NCBI RefSeq assembly: GCF_003026365.1
Contig: NZ_PYOM01000019.1
Span: 1-64,000, forward strand
Source: Photobacterium angustum
GTDB taxonomy: Bacteria > Pseudomonadota > Gammaproteobacteria > Enterobacterales > Vibrionaceae
Direction of reading: 5' to 3'
Length of the DNA stretch: 64,000 nt
Shown: piece after piece, positions 27,103 through 35,146 of the stretch
Layout: each line of letters starts with the position of its first letter
Numbering within the stretch: position 1 is the stretch's first letter
Program-made: the position numbers and the translations under genes
Notes under the pieces: model-generated
The model's database searches: none
What the model saw: the letters and a program-made list of their open reading frames with translations, nothing else
What the model was told of the DNA's origin: nothing

Positions 27103-27999
27103 TTATTTCGTTAATTCTTTTAGTTTCTGTTGTTGGTAGTATTTTGCATCAGCTGTAATTGGTTTGCTTTTACCCGTTTGTAGCCATTGCTTAATACGGC
27201 CAGCATCACCAATAGGTGTTAGTTTGCCTTGAGAATCTAACATAACCATCAGGATTCTCTTACCATCAATCGTTGTTACCATACCTAAGCAACGACCAGC
27301 TTCATCAAGGTAACCTGTTTTCGTTAAGTTAACCGTCCACTTTTTACCACGTGCTAGGGCATTTGTATTCGTGTAGCCAAGTTTGTAATTAGGTTTACCA
27401 AAGTAAGCAGTATGCACTGGTGATGTACTGTACTTACGAATTTCAGGGTATTTGTAAGCAGCGCGTACCATCTTAGCAACATCTGATGCTGTCGAGTGGT
27501 TATGGGGATCAAGGCCTGAGCTATCAACAAAATGGGTATTGGTCATACCTAAAGATTTAGCTTTACGGTTCATCGCTTTAATGAATGCCTTGTAGCCACC
27601 AGGATAGTTTCCTGCAAGTGTCGCTGCTGCTAGGTTTTCAGAGGACATTAAAGCAATATGAATTGTCTCACCACGACTTAGGGTAGAGCCCATACGAATA
27701 CGTGTATATGTATTGTACATGCGTTCTTTATCAGTAGGAGTAAACGTTAGTTTTTCGTTTAGTGGGAGTTTTGCGTCAAGTGTTACCATCGCTGTCATTA
27801 ACTTAGTTAATGAAGCAATTGGCATTTTTACATTAGAATTTTTTTTGTACAGCGTCTTTCCTGTACTAAGGTCTATCACATAATTACTGACTGATGCCGT
27901 TTGTAACTTATTAGGATCTAGCTTGCTGGTGTTGATGCTAGCCATGGAAGAGAAGCTAATACTAGCAAGAGTAAAAAACAGAATGAAAGCGTTACGCAC
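27103..27999 (-). CDS. pbpG: D-alanyl-D-alanine endopeptidase, PBP7-type
   Basis: A 298-residue periplasmic penicillin-binding protein of the S11 family. A signal peptide covers about residues 1-22. The active-site triad is present: SLTK (SxxK) in MPIASLTKLMTAM, SEN (SxN) in LMSSENLAAATLAG, and KTG in VNLTKTGYLDEAG. It cleaves D-Ala-meso-DAP cross-links in peptidoglycan. A frame opens seven codons upstream at an ATG, but AAGGAG sits 6 nt before the GTG at 27999, which also gives a cleaner signal peptide, so the GTG is chosen. It is shorter than PBP5-type DacA and lacks its C-terminal amphipathic anchor domain. Confidence 0.88.
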   Translation of the reverse strand: MRNAFILFFTLASISFSSMASINTSKLDPNKLQTASVSNYVIDLSTGKTLYKKNSNVKMPIASLTKLMTAMVTLDAKLPLNEKLTFTPTDKERMYNTYTRIRMGSTLSRGETIHIALMSSENLAAATLAGNYPGGYKAFIKAMNRKAKSLGMTNTHFVDSSGLDPHNHSTASDVAKMVRAAYKYPEIRKYSTSPVHTAYFGKPNYKLGYTNTNALARGKKWTVNLTKTGYLDEAGRCLGMVTTIDGKRILMVMLDSQGKLTPIGDAGRIKQWLQTGKSKPITADAKYYQQQKLKELTK

Positions 28000-28597
28000 A
28001 ACGGCTCCTTGAAAATGCAAAGGGAAATAATAACAGTATTGTTAATGTCGCTATTGTTGACTTAACTTATGCTGTTAGGCAAGTCATGTTTATGTAAATA
28101 GGCCATTTATTTGTACCAAAATTATCTATGAGTAAACATTTGTAATTAAACATTATTCAATAAAATTAAAAGAGACCGAATAGTATAAATAATAGCTGTA
28201 ATCTAAATAATGGCTATCAGTTCGGAGTGTGTGAAATTTATTCTATGATTGCATATTTTTTTTTTTGATTTTGGATTTCTTTGATTAGATAGTTAATGCT
28301 GGTGGATGTATAACAGTGTCTTTGTTTTTTTGATTGCATTTGTGTGATTGCTTAAAAAGTAGATACACATTAAACATAGGGTAACGTTGATTGAGTTATT
28401 AGATTTCTTGTCTCAAGTGCAAATTTGAAGAGTGTTGTATAGGGCTTAAAGATCCACATAGACATCCCTGAAATAATATAAAGGAATGTGATCCATAGAT
28501 GATATATATATCTTCTGAAATAAAATTAACACTCGAAGGGTGAAAAACGCCGTTCAACTGGTTAAGATGTTTGAAAATTCGATTAATAGGACTAACT
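28000..28597. other. AT-rich intergenic stretch, about 600 bp, no gene seen
   Basis: No frame with a ribosome-binding site or family features is visible. A single TGTCTCA half-site (about 28409-28415) resembles half of the dyad seen near the sigma54 promoters, but no GG-N10-GC promoter follows it. The AGGA site at the end belongs to the next gene. Confidence 0.5.
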
Positions 28598-29056
28598 ATG
28601 CTTGCTCGTTGCTTACTTATCGCTTTCGTTTCACTGACGTCGCTATCATCTTACGCAACAATTGACGATTCAGATTTAAACGATATTAAAAATAGTATTG
28701 AAAAGTCACAAGATACAATGCATTACGTTCGTACTGTATCTGGTTCGATCCCTGTACCTATGCCAAAACACAATGAAGATAAACCAGCTTATAGTTACTA
28801 TGAAATCGTCTCTTATGATATTTATAATAGTCAAGGTGGAAAGCGTATGATCCAAGCGGTAATCACAAACCATTCCGGTGGTGGTATTGCACTTAAACCT
28901 AAGCAGATCAAAGCGTATTTCAGTAATAATACCTATGTTGAACCGACACGAATTGAGCAAAAGGGTAAATTTGCGCAAGGTGAAACAAAGTCAGTGACCT
29001 TGTATTTTGGTGAAACAGACGCTTCTATTATCGGTTTGCTTACTCGCTCTTATTAA
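28598..29056 (+). CDS. Hypothetical exported protein
   Basis: The 152-residue product has a signal peptide (MLARCLLIAFVSLTSLSSYA) and a mature domain rich in beta strands. The segment YYEIVSYDIYNSQGGKRMIQ precedes VITNHSGGGIALKPKQIKAYFSNNTYVEP, which resembles immunoglobulin-like or DUF4352-type folds. The ATG at 28598 is chosen for AGGA 6 nt upstream; a TTG nine codons earlier opens the frame. No named family is recognised. It is a single gene with a strong terminator, inserted between pbpG and the fdhD operon. Confidence 0.65.
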   Translation: MLARCLLIAFVSLTSLSSYATIDDSDLNDIKNSIEKSQDTMHYVRTVSGSIPVPMPKHNEDKPAYSYYEIVSYDIYNSQGGKRMIQAVITNHSGGGIALKPKQIKAYFSNNTYVEPTRIEQKGKFAQGETKSVTLYFGETDASIIGLLTRSY

Positions 29057-29095
29057 TTCGCTTAAGCTAATAGTAATGCGGTTTTAAACTGAATG

Positions 29096-29136
29096 AAAAA
29101 AGCCCTGATAATCATCATGTATTATCAGGGCTTTTT
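29096..29136. terminator. Bidirectional terminator
   Basis: AAAAAAGCCCTGATAAT and ATTATCAGGGCTTTTT pair between the hypothetical gene and the convergent HTH/PBP regulator gene. Confidence 0.9.
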
Positions 29137-29181
29137 ATTATCCATCTTATTTCAAGGATTGGTTATTAGCGGGTGACTGAC

Positions 29182-30093
29182 TCAGTTAGCACTCCATACC
29201 TGTTTTCCTGTACGAGCGAAGTTATAACCACCGAGTTCTTTACCATGAGCTTGAACATCTTCCTCTGAAATCGCTTGCAGTAATTGTTGTTGAAGCGTTC
29301 TGAAGTAAATGTTTTTTGGAATCACCAATTCAAACGCTTCAGTACATAGAGGAATAAAGCCTAAACCAAACTCACCCGCTGTACTTTGACTAGCACAACC
29401 CACATCAGCTTGACCGCGAGCAATGGATGAAGCTAATTCACGTTCACTGTTAAACACATCTGATTGATTAAGCATTGAGAGGTTATAAGCGTGACCGTGT
29501 AACCACTCTTCTAACGCACGCATGCTACCTGCACCTTCTTGACGTAGTGCCCAGCGCCAGCGAGAAGATAGTAATTCAGGCAGTTGGATAGATTTTGAAT
29601 TTACCGCTTCTGCTAACTCTTTACTGACCACTAAGCCTTGTTCACGTTCAAAGGCATGGACTAATACCCAGTTCTTATGCCCTTGGTATTGTTGTAATAG
29701 CGCGGGGTGACGCAGGCTAGCTTCTTCAGCATTTCCCCAGTGAATGGCACACATATCAACGTGGCCTTTACTTAACATGGCTAAGCCTTGTCTTGTGCCC
29801 GTTGAGGTATAACCAACTAATGCGGTACTGCCTAATTGGTTCGCCATCTTACCTACCACCATTTGTAATAGTGGATCGTCTGAGCCTGCAATTAATAAGC
29901 GATCGGTTAACACGCCGTTATGGCAAGATTCTAATAGCCATTTATCCAACATTGCTTTAGGAAATAACCATTTACCTGTCACTTTTGTTGCTGGAAGTAA
30001 GCCATCGTTAGCAAGGGCATACACTTTCTTCTCATTAAGATCTAAATATTCCGCGACAAGCTTCGCGTTCATGAATTCTGGAAACTCAGCCAT
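29182..30093 (-). CDS. Excisionase-type HTH protein with periplasmic-binding-like domain
   Basis: The 303-residue cytoplasmic protein has an N-terminal MerR/excisionase-type helix-turn-helix (residues about 8-55, with VAEYLDLNEKKVYALANDG and ATKVTGKWLFPKAMLDKWL). A substrate-binding-protein-like domain (residues about 65-300) follows, with DRLLIAGSDDPLLQMVVGKM, STGTRQGLAMLSKGHVDM and RGQADVGCASQSTAGEFGLG. This is the PBP_like domain that accompanies molybdenum-enzyme genes in other bacteria. It overlaps the fdhD stop by one base (TAATG), so the two are translated together. The likely role is a regulator or sensor binding an oxyanion or cofactor; the ligand is inferred, not shown. Confidence 0.8.
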   Translation of the reverse strand: MAEFPEFMNAKLVAEYLDLNEKKVYALANDGLLPATKVTGKWLFPKAMLDKWLLESCHNGVLTDRLLIAGSDDPLLQMVVGKMANQLGSTALVGYTSTGTRQGLAMLSKGHVDMCAIHWGNAEEASLRHPALLQQYQGHKNWVLVHAFEREQGLVVSKELAEAVNSKSIQLPELLSSRWRWALRQEGAGSMRALEEWLHGHAYNLSMLNQSDVFNSERELASSIARGQADVGCASQSTAGEFGLGFIPLCTEAFELVIPKNIYFRTLQQQLLQAISEEDVQAHGKELGGYNFARTGKQVWSAN

Positions 30094-30974
30094 TAGTTTT
30101 GCTCTTTATAAGAAGAAGGTTGCTCTGTTTTATTCGATTGCTGAGAGGCATTCGCACCTTTCACATCAAGAATAAGATTCTGACCGCCATTATAAACTTG
30201 GAAACGATGACCTTTAGCGCGGGCAATCATTGTGATACCGAGCTTCTGCGATAATTCATAGCCCATTTGTGTTGCACCAGAGCGAGATAGAAGTACGGGA
30301 ATACCCATCTGTGCGACTTTAATTACCATCTCTGAGGTTAAGCGCCCTGTGGTGTAGAAAATCTTATCTTCGCCAGTTTCACCTTTTAGCCACATTTCAC
30401 CGGCTAGGGTATCAACGGCGTTATGGCGACCTACATCTTCGACAAACGATAATATCTCTGTATTACGGCAAACGGCACAACCATGAACGGCACCTGCAGC
30501 CTTGTACGTTTCATTGTGGTGAGTTAGCGCTTCAAGTAACCCATACAACATAGATTGCTTTATTTGTACTTGCGGTAGTGTCACGTTTTCTAGCTTTTTC
30601 ATGACGTTACCAAACATAGTGCCTTGACCACAGCCAGAGGTAACGGTTTTTTTCTCTAATTTCTTTTCTAAGCCATTGGTATTTTCACGGGTGATCACCG
30701 CAGCTGAATTGGTATCCCAATCAATAATCACAGATTCAATGGCATCAATATCTTCGATAAAACCTTGGTTCTTTAGATAACCGAGCACAAGTGCAGAAGG
30801 TCGTTCACCTAGAGTCATCAGGGTAACGATCTCAATCCAATTTAAATAAACCGTTAGGGGATGTTCACACGCAATTTCTTTGGTTTGAAGATCACCGTAC
30901 TCATCCATGATCTCCACAGACATTGTCTGCTTAACGGCGGATTTAGTTTTTATAATTTTAGGGAGTTGGCTCAT
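30093..30974 (-). CDS. fdhD: Formate dehydrogenase accessory sulfurtransferase FdhD
   Basis: The 293-residue cytoplasmic protein transfers sulfur from a cysteine desulfurase to the Mo/W cofactor of formate dehydrogenase. Conserved blocks are present: GERPSALVLGYLKNQGFI, VHGCAVCRNTEIL, EDVGRHNAVDTLAGEMWLKG, FYTTGRLTSEMVIKVAQMGI and LSRSGATQMGYELSQKLG. The catalytic-loop region reads TSGCGQGTMF, i.e. a single Cys where the E. coli protein has a CxxC pair. It is expressed with the HTH/PBP gene from a predicted sigma54 promoter, divergently from the DUF3305/3306 genes. Confidence 0.92.
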   Translation of the reverse strand: MSQLPKIIKTKSAVKQTMSVEIMDEYGDLQTKEIACEHPLTVYLNWIEIVTLMTLGERPSALVLGYLKNQGFIEDIDAIESVIIDWDTNSAAVITRENTNGLEKKLEKKTVTSGCGQGTMFGNVMKKLENVTLPQVQIKQSMLYGLLEALTHHNETYKAAGAVHGCAVCRNTEILSFVEDVGRHNAVDTLAGEMWLKGETGEDKIFYTTGRLTSEMVIKVAQMGIPVLLSRSGATQMGYELSQKLGITMIARAKGHRFQVYNGGQNLILDVKGANASQQSNKTEQPSSYKEQN

Positions 30975-31110
30975 TAGGATATCCAGTGGTTACAAGAAAC
31001 GTATCGAGATTTCAAATAAGTCCGTAAAAATACACTCAATGATACTAAGCTCAATAGGTAGCGTTAAATGACATGTATTAAGGCAAATAAGTTTGTCTCT
31101 AACGCCATAA

Positions 31111-31127
31111 AGCAAATATTGTTCCAT
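31111..31127 (-). promoter_or_regulatory. Predicted sigma54 promoter of fdhD
   Basis: On the minus strand this reads ATGGAACAATATTTGCT with GG-N10-GC spacing, matching the -24/-12 pattern. The expected start is near 31101, giving a leader of about 125 nt before fdhD. Confidence 0.65.
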
Positions 31128-31198
31128 AAATTATATTTACAGATTGAAAGAGGCTACTGGTTGCCATTATTGGCTATGTTTTGATTTATATTTCGCAC

Positions 31199-31215
31199 TT
31201 GGTCTAAATTTTGCT
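31199..31215 (+). promoter_or_regulatory. Predicted sigma54 promoter of the DUF3305 gene
   Basis: TTGGTCTAAATTTTGCT has GG and GC exactly 10 nt apart. It lies about 70 nt before the gene. Half-sites related to the GACA/TGTC dyad occur about 100-130 bp upstream (AAATGACATG near 31067 and TTTGTCTC at 31092-31099). Confidence 0.65.
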
Positions 31216-31285
31216 TAATACGGACGAATATTCTCAACATACCGCTATAGGCGAGTATGTAAAAAGCAAGATGTAAGGAGTAATT

Positions 31286-31780
31286 GTGCCAGAACAAGTA
31301 AAGCTAGAAATAAAGAAAGATGAAAGCATTTGGCCTATTTATTTTCGACTTCAAGCAGAAGAGAGACAAGTTGGGCGTTGGACTACATACGCATGGACGA
31401 TTGAAGATCTTTGTTTGAATGGTGAAGAAGACTCAAATGTAGCACTTGCGGAAATCGGTGCTGGTAATTACATACTGCCGTTAGAATTATTTCGTGATGA
31501 ACGTATGGAGTATCGCTTTAACTTAAACGCACAAGACCCACATTTATTTTTTGTTTGTGCTGAAGAAGATGAACAACTCAAACCTGTATTAATGACGGCA
31601 GCTCAAGGTGTTGCAGCCCGATATATGGATGGAGATTATGTTGTTCTTCACATTCAAATCCCATTACCTATTCAAGTCTGGATGGAAGCGTATCTTGGGC
31701 GACACGGCGAATTAGAAGAGTGTAAACGTCGAGGCGGTGGCAAAGGTAAAAAGCAGAAAGGGCGTTCAAGTGGCAACTAA
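31286..31780 (+). CDS. DUF3305 protein of formate dehydrogenase loci
   Basis: The 164-residue soluble protein matches DUF3305, found beside FDH3-type formate dehydrogenase genes. Typical segments are WPIYFRLQAEERQVGRWTTY and QPHLFF-like (here DPHLFFVCAEEDEQLKP), then MDGDYVVLHIQIPLPIQVWMEAYLGRHGE. The C-terminus is a basic Gly/Lys-rich tail. It starts with GTG, supported by GGAG 5 nt upstream. It overlaps the DUF3306 gene by 11 nt. A maturation or assembly role is inferred from genomic association only. Confidence 0.88.
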   Translation: MPEQVKLEIKKDESIWPIYFRLQAEERQVGRWTTYAWTIEDLCLNGEEDSNVALAEIGAGNYILPLELFRDERMEYRFNLNAQDPHLFFVCAEEDEQLKPVLMTAAQGVAARYMDGDYVVLHIQIPLPIQVWMEAYLGRHGELEECKRRGGGKGKKQKGRSSGN

Positions 31781-32465
31781 TTTTTTTCAACGTTGGTCTC
31801 AAAGAAAATTAACCAAAACAGAAGATGAATCTGTTGATGAGACATTAACTCTCGAAAGTGCTGAAACGGCCCCTGAACAAGATGTAGTTGTTACCGAAAA
31901 TACGGCTTCAAATGCAGATGTTATTGAACCTATTGAAACGGATAAAGCTTTAGATAATCAATTAGATAAAACTGATTTGGTCGCTGATGATATCCCTGAT
32001 ATTGCACTGACGCATGATGATGTATCAACCGTGACTTATGATTCTGGCGTTGCATCGTTTATGAAAGAATCGGTTGAAAAATCAGTTAAGAAAGCAGCAT
32101 TACGTAAGTTATTTCATTCAGAAGAATTTAATTATATCAGTGACATGGATGATTGCACTGAAGACTTTAGCAACATCCCAACGTTAGATCCTGCCATTGC
32201 TTCTCAAATGCGTGGTTGGGTAAATCAAGCGGTAGAGAAAGTAACTGATATGGTTGAAGATTTAAGCAGTGAAACGATGAACAACTCTGAGTTAGACAAT
32301 AAGGCTGAACAGTCTGAATTAGCACTAACAGCAACAGAGGAAACATCCTTAACTTCTCAAGATACTCTCCAGTTAACAATACCTTCATCTACGGATAATG
32401 GTGCTGAGGATGAAACTAACCCTACAACGGTTTCTCCAGTGAAAAATTCAGCACAAGACATTTAA
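31770..32465 (+). CDS. DUF3306 protein of formate dehydrogenase loci
   Basis: The 231-residue acidic protein matches DUF3306: it begins with (V)ATNFFQRWSQRKL and contains SVKKAALRKLFHSEEFNYIS followed by DMDDCTEDF. A long Glu/Asp/Thr-rich low-complexity linker occupies residues about 20-95 and again after 170. GTG at 31770 is chosen because the family start falls there and AAGGG lies about 8 nt before it; 11 nt overlap the DUF3305 stop. The conserved part is only the middle 70 residues or so. Function unknown; always associated with DUF3305 and formate dehydrogenase. Confidence 0.85.
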   Translation: MATNFFQRWSQRKLTKTEDESVDETLTLESAETAPEQDVVVTENTASNADVIEPIETDKALDNQLDKTDLVADDIPDIALTHDDVSTVTYDSGVASFMKESVEKSVKKAALRKLFHSEEFNYISDMDDCTEDFSNIPTLDPAIASQMRGWVNQAVEKVTDMVEDLSSETMNNSELDNKAEQSELALTATEETSLTSQDTLQLTIPSSTDNGAEDETNPTTVSPVKNSAQDI

Positions 32466-32626
32466 ATTTATAGAGTGAGACAAAAAGGGAACTAAAACCT
32501 TATTAATTGTTGGGACATTTTGGCGCGGTGGGTCTTTTGCGCTAGGACAAAATGTCTCAATGCTGGTGGGTGTAATTATCCACCTCCGACTTTAGTTCCT
32601 TTTAAGTCATTTTATTCCGTGAAAAG
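32466..32626. promoter_or_regulatory. Structured enhancer-like region upstream of the fdh operon
   Basis: The region holds a GAGACA half-site (about 32477-32482) and two dyads in opposite orientation: TGGGACATTTTGGCGCG (32511-32527) and TAGGACAAAATGTCTCA (32543-32559). The arms TTGGGACATTTTG (32510-32522) and CAAAATGTCTCAA (32548-32560) are complementary. An outer pair AAAAGGGAACTAAA / TTTAGTTCCTTTT (about 32483-32603) and a small GGTGG/CCACC hairpin (32565-32584) add further symmetry. The dyads are 78 and 110 bp upstream of the sigma54 promoter, the usual place for NtrC-type activator sites. Confidence 0.6.
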
Positions 32627-32643
32627 TTGGATCGGTTATTGCT
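32627..32643 (+). promoter_or_regulatory. Predicted sigma54 promoter of the fdh operon
   Basis: TTGGATCGGTTATTGCT matches -24 TTGG and -12 TTGCT with exact GG-N10-GC spacing. RNA would start near 32654, about 110 nt before the first gene. Two candidate activator dyads lie just upstream. Confidence 0.72.
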
Positions 32644-32766
32644 CTATATAGGTAAGAAGAAGCAAAAAAACGAAAGTCAGAATTTATTGTAGAAAAACTT
32701 TAAAGCATAACTTCGTTACTTCTTCAATCGGCACTGACTAGCGGTGACGGGCAAACAGGAATAAGA

Positions 32767-34422
32767 ATGTTAAAAAGTACACTAGAAGCATTTTCTGATA
32801 CAAACGGTAAAGCACGTGCTGCTGCAATTAATGGCACAGTAGAGCTAACAAATTTAATCCCGCCTACGGTTACTTATGAAAGCCGTGGGGATTTATTGAT
32901 CGTGGGTACTCAGGAAAACATCATTGCACTTGCTGAACAGTTTTCAGAGCTTAATAGCGTAACTTTGCTGTCAACTGATGCAACAGGCGAAAAGTTAGGC
33001 TTGTCTAATCTTTACTTTAGCCAAGACATATCAGCAAAAGGTTACCTTGGCGCGTTTGAAGTGACATGTCAGGTTGCAGGTCAACTAACAAAAGCAAATT
33101 TAGCAAAAGTAGCTATTGGTCGTGACTGTTTTGATTTGATCTTAGATATGACAGAAAACGGCATTATGTCGTTAGAAATTCCTGCTCCGGGTTATTACGC
33201 GGTAGGTAGTCGTAAAGATAAACTGGCTCAGCTGGTGGAAGATCTACCGGCTATGATGGGGACTTTTGATAAACCTAAATACTTTCGTCTAAATCCTGAT
33301 CTCTGTGCGCATTCATCGCGTGGTGTTTCAGGTTGTGATCGTTGTTTAGATGCATGTCCTGCTGGCGCACTAAGCAGTGATGGGGTAGAAATTGCGATTG
33401 ATCCTTACCTTTGTCAGGGTGTTGGCACATGTGCTACAGCTTGTCCAACAGAGGCGATCACATACGCATTACCTGATCCTCAAAATACGCAAAACTTTGT
33501 TCATCGTGTTCTTACTCGTTATAAGCAAGAGGGCGGTGAGAAACCAACATTACTTTTGTACGGTAATCGTGATGAAAAAGCGGTGACTGATGCATTAGCA
33601 ACGTTTCCAAGTTCAGTTATTGCGATTGCATTAGAAGAGCTTGCAACTGTTGGTGTTGATACATGGTTTAGTGCATTGGTTTATGGTGCGCATCAAGTTC
33701 TTCTTGCGACTAACACAAAATATATTCCAGCCACGATTGATCGCGTTTTATCGAATGAGCTTGCTATGGCTCAACGTTTCTTAACGGAAATGGGTTATGA
33801 CGCTGATCGTATTTGCCTGTTTGATTTTAGTGATGTTGATAACTTTGTTTCTTATGACGATGCACTAGTTTCTCCTGTTACAGAGGCTTTAACTGGCTCT
33901 AAACGTGAAAAACTATTTTCTTCACTTGAAATGCTTTACACCGAAGCGAGTACAAAACCAGAACAATCTTCCGTTGTAGAAAAAGCGCCTTATGGTTCTG
34001 TTTCATGTGACACAACGGATTGTACGTTATGTATGAGTTGTGTAGCAGTTTGTCCAACTCGCGCTTTACATGCCATTGGTGATCGTCCAGGACTTCTATT
34101 TATTGAAGAGGACTGTGTTCAATGTGGTATGTGTGAAAAAGCATGTCCTGAAAAAGTGATTTCATTAGAACCTCGTTTTAATTGGGATTGTCATGCTCGT
34201 AAAGAAGCACGTCTTGTTCATGAAGAGCCTGCTGCTTGTTGTATCAGTTGTGGAAATGCATTCGCGCCAGCGTCTATGGTGAAAATGTTAACTGAAAAAC
34301 TTCAAGGACACTCTCACTTCCAAGGTGATGCTATTCGTCGTTTATCCATGTGTGAAGATTGTCGTGTTCGCGATATTTTCGAACAAATGGAAAAAGATCC
34401 AGAAAGTCAGGCTCGAGTTTAA
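32767..34422 (+). CDS. Multi-[4Fe-4S] ferredoxin-like protein of the fdh operon
   Basis: The 551-residue cytoplasmic iron-sulfur protein has two pairs of 4Fe-4S motifs. One pair lies at residues about 179-235 (CDRCLDACPAG and CQGVGTCATACPTEA), the other at about 416-475 (CTLCMSCVAVCPTRA and CVQCGMCEKACPEKV). A Cys-rich C-terminus (CCISCGNAF and MCEDCRVRD) follows. Such proteins precede torD and the Tat-peptide gene in FDH3-type loci of Vibrio, Shewanella and Campylobacterota. It probably shuttles electrons to or from formate dehydrogenase or assists maturation. The start is supported by AGGA. It is the first gene after the sigma54 promoter. Confidence 0.88.
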   Translation: MLKSTLEAFSDTNGKARAAAINGTVELTNLIPPTVTYESRGDLLIVGTQENIIALAEQFSELNSVTLLSTDATGEKLGLSNLYFSQDISAKGYLGAFEVTCQVAGQLTKANLAKVAIGRDCFDLILDMTENGIMSLEIPAPGYYAVGSRKDKLAQLVEDLPAMMGTFDKPKYFRLNPDLCAHSSRGVSGCDRCLDACPAGALSSDGVEIAIDPYLCQGVGTCATACPTEAITYALPDPQNTQNFVHRVLTRYKQEGGEKPTLLLYGNRDEKAVTDALATFPSSVIAIALEELATVGVDTWFSALVYGAHQVLLATNTKYIPATIDRVLSNELAMAQRFLTEMGYDADRICLFDFSDVDNFVSYDDALVSPVTEALTGSKREKLFSSLEMLYTEASTKPEQSSVVEKAPYGSVSCDTTDCTLCMSCVAVCPTRALHAIGDRPGLLFIEEDCVQCGMCEKACPEKVISLEPRFNWDCHARKEARLVHEEPAACCISCGNAFAPASMVKMLTEKLQGHSHFQGDAIRRLSMCEDCRVRDIFEQMEKDPESQARV

Positions 34423-34431
34423 GGAACGAAG

Positions 34432-35049
34432 ATGGAAACAATTGCTATGAGCCCAGCTCAAACGTCATTGAATGAAGACGCAGTACTTCGTATTGAAATT
34501 TATAACATGCTTGCACATTTATTTCGTCAAGCGCCTGATCAAAATGTATTGAATTTTTTGGCTGATATAGATGTTGATACGGCGAATAAACCTCAACAAT
34601 CTACTATGTCTGCTGCTTGGCCTTTACTGAAACTTGCAGCACAAAAGAGTATGCCACTTGCAGTTGAAGAAGAATATCAAGATGTCTTTATTGGTATTGG
34701 TCGCGGTGAAGTTGTGCCTTTTGGATCATGGTACTTAACAGGTTCATTAATGGAAATGCCTCTGGCTTATCTTCGACGAGATCTTAAACAATTAGGATTT
34801 GAACGTGATGAGTCAGTGAAAGAACCGGAAGATCATATTGCGGCTTTGCTTGAAGTTATGGCAATGCTAGTTGAAGGCGGCGATGAGCACCTTCAAAAAA
34901 CGTTCTTTAATCGTCACTTAGCTGAGTGGTGTGAAAAGTTCTGTACCGATGTTAAAGCTGCTAACAGTGCTGTTTTTTATACCGCTGTTGGTGAGCTTGC
35001 TTTGCAGTTCTTAACTGTAGAGAAAACACGCTTTTTAGAATCAAAATAA
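34432..35049 (+). CDS. TorD-family molybdoenzyme chaperone
   Basis: The 205-residue all-helical cytoplasmic chaperone carries the family signature: YQDVFIGIGRGEVVPFGSWY then LTGSLMEMPLAYLRRDL, followed by EPEDHIAALLEVMAML. TorD/DmsD-type proteins bind the Tat signal and apo-enzyme until the Mo/W cofactor is loaded. It starts 9 nt after the ferredoxin gene, with AAGGA upstream. In this operon its client should be the formate dehydrogenase catalytic subunit encoded two genes downstream. Confidence 0.92.
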   Translation: METIAMSPAQTSLNEDAVLRIEIYNMLAHLFRQAPDQNVLNFLADIDVDTANKPQQSTMSAAWPLLKLAAQKSMPLAVEEEYQDVFIGIGRGEVVPFGSWYLTGSLMEMPLAYLRRDLKQLGFERDESVKEPEDHIAALLEVMAMLVEGGDEHLQKTFFNRHLAEWCEKFCTDVKAANSAVFYTAVGELALQFLTVEKTRFLESK

Positions 35050-35146
35050 TCCCTATACGTTGCTTGCAACGGTTTGATTCAAAGCAATAAAACTAAGGCA
35101 AAAACCCATCGTAACTTATTTTAGTGACGATAAAGGAGCAAACTTT

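Noticed and set aside
32466-32766. The structured leader as a molybdenum/tungsten cofactor riboswitch
   Set aside because: The main inverted arms lie upstream of the predicted sigma54 start site, so they would not be in the fdh leader RNA. They are better explained as activator sites.
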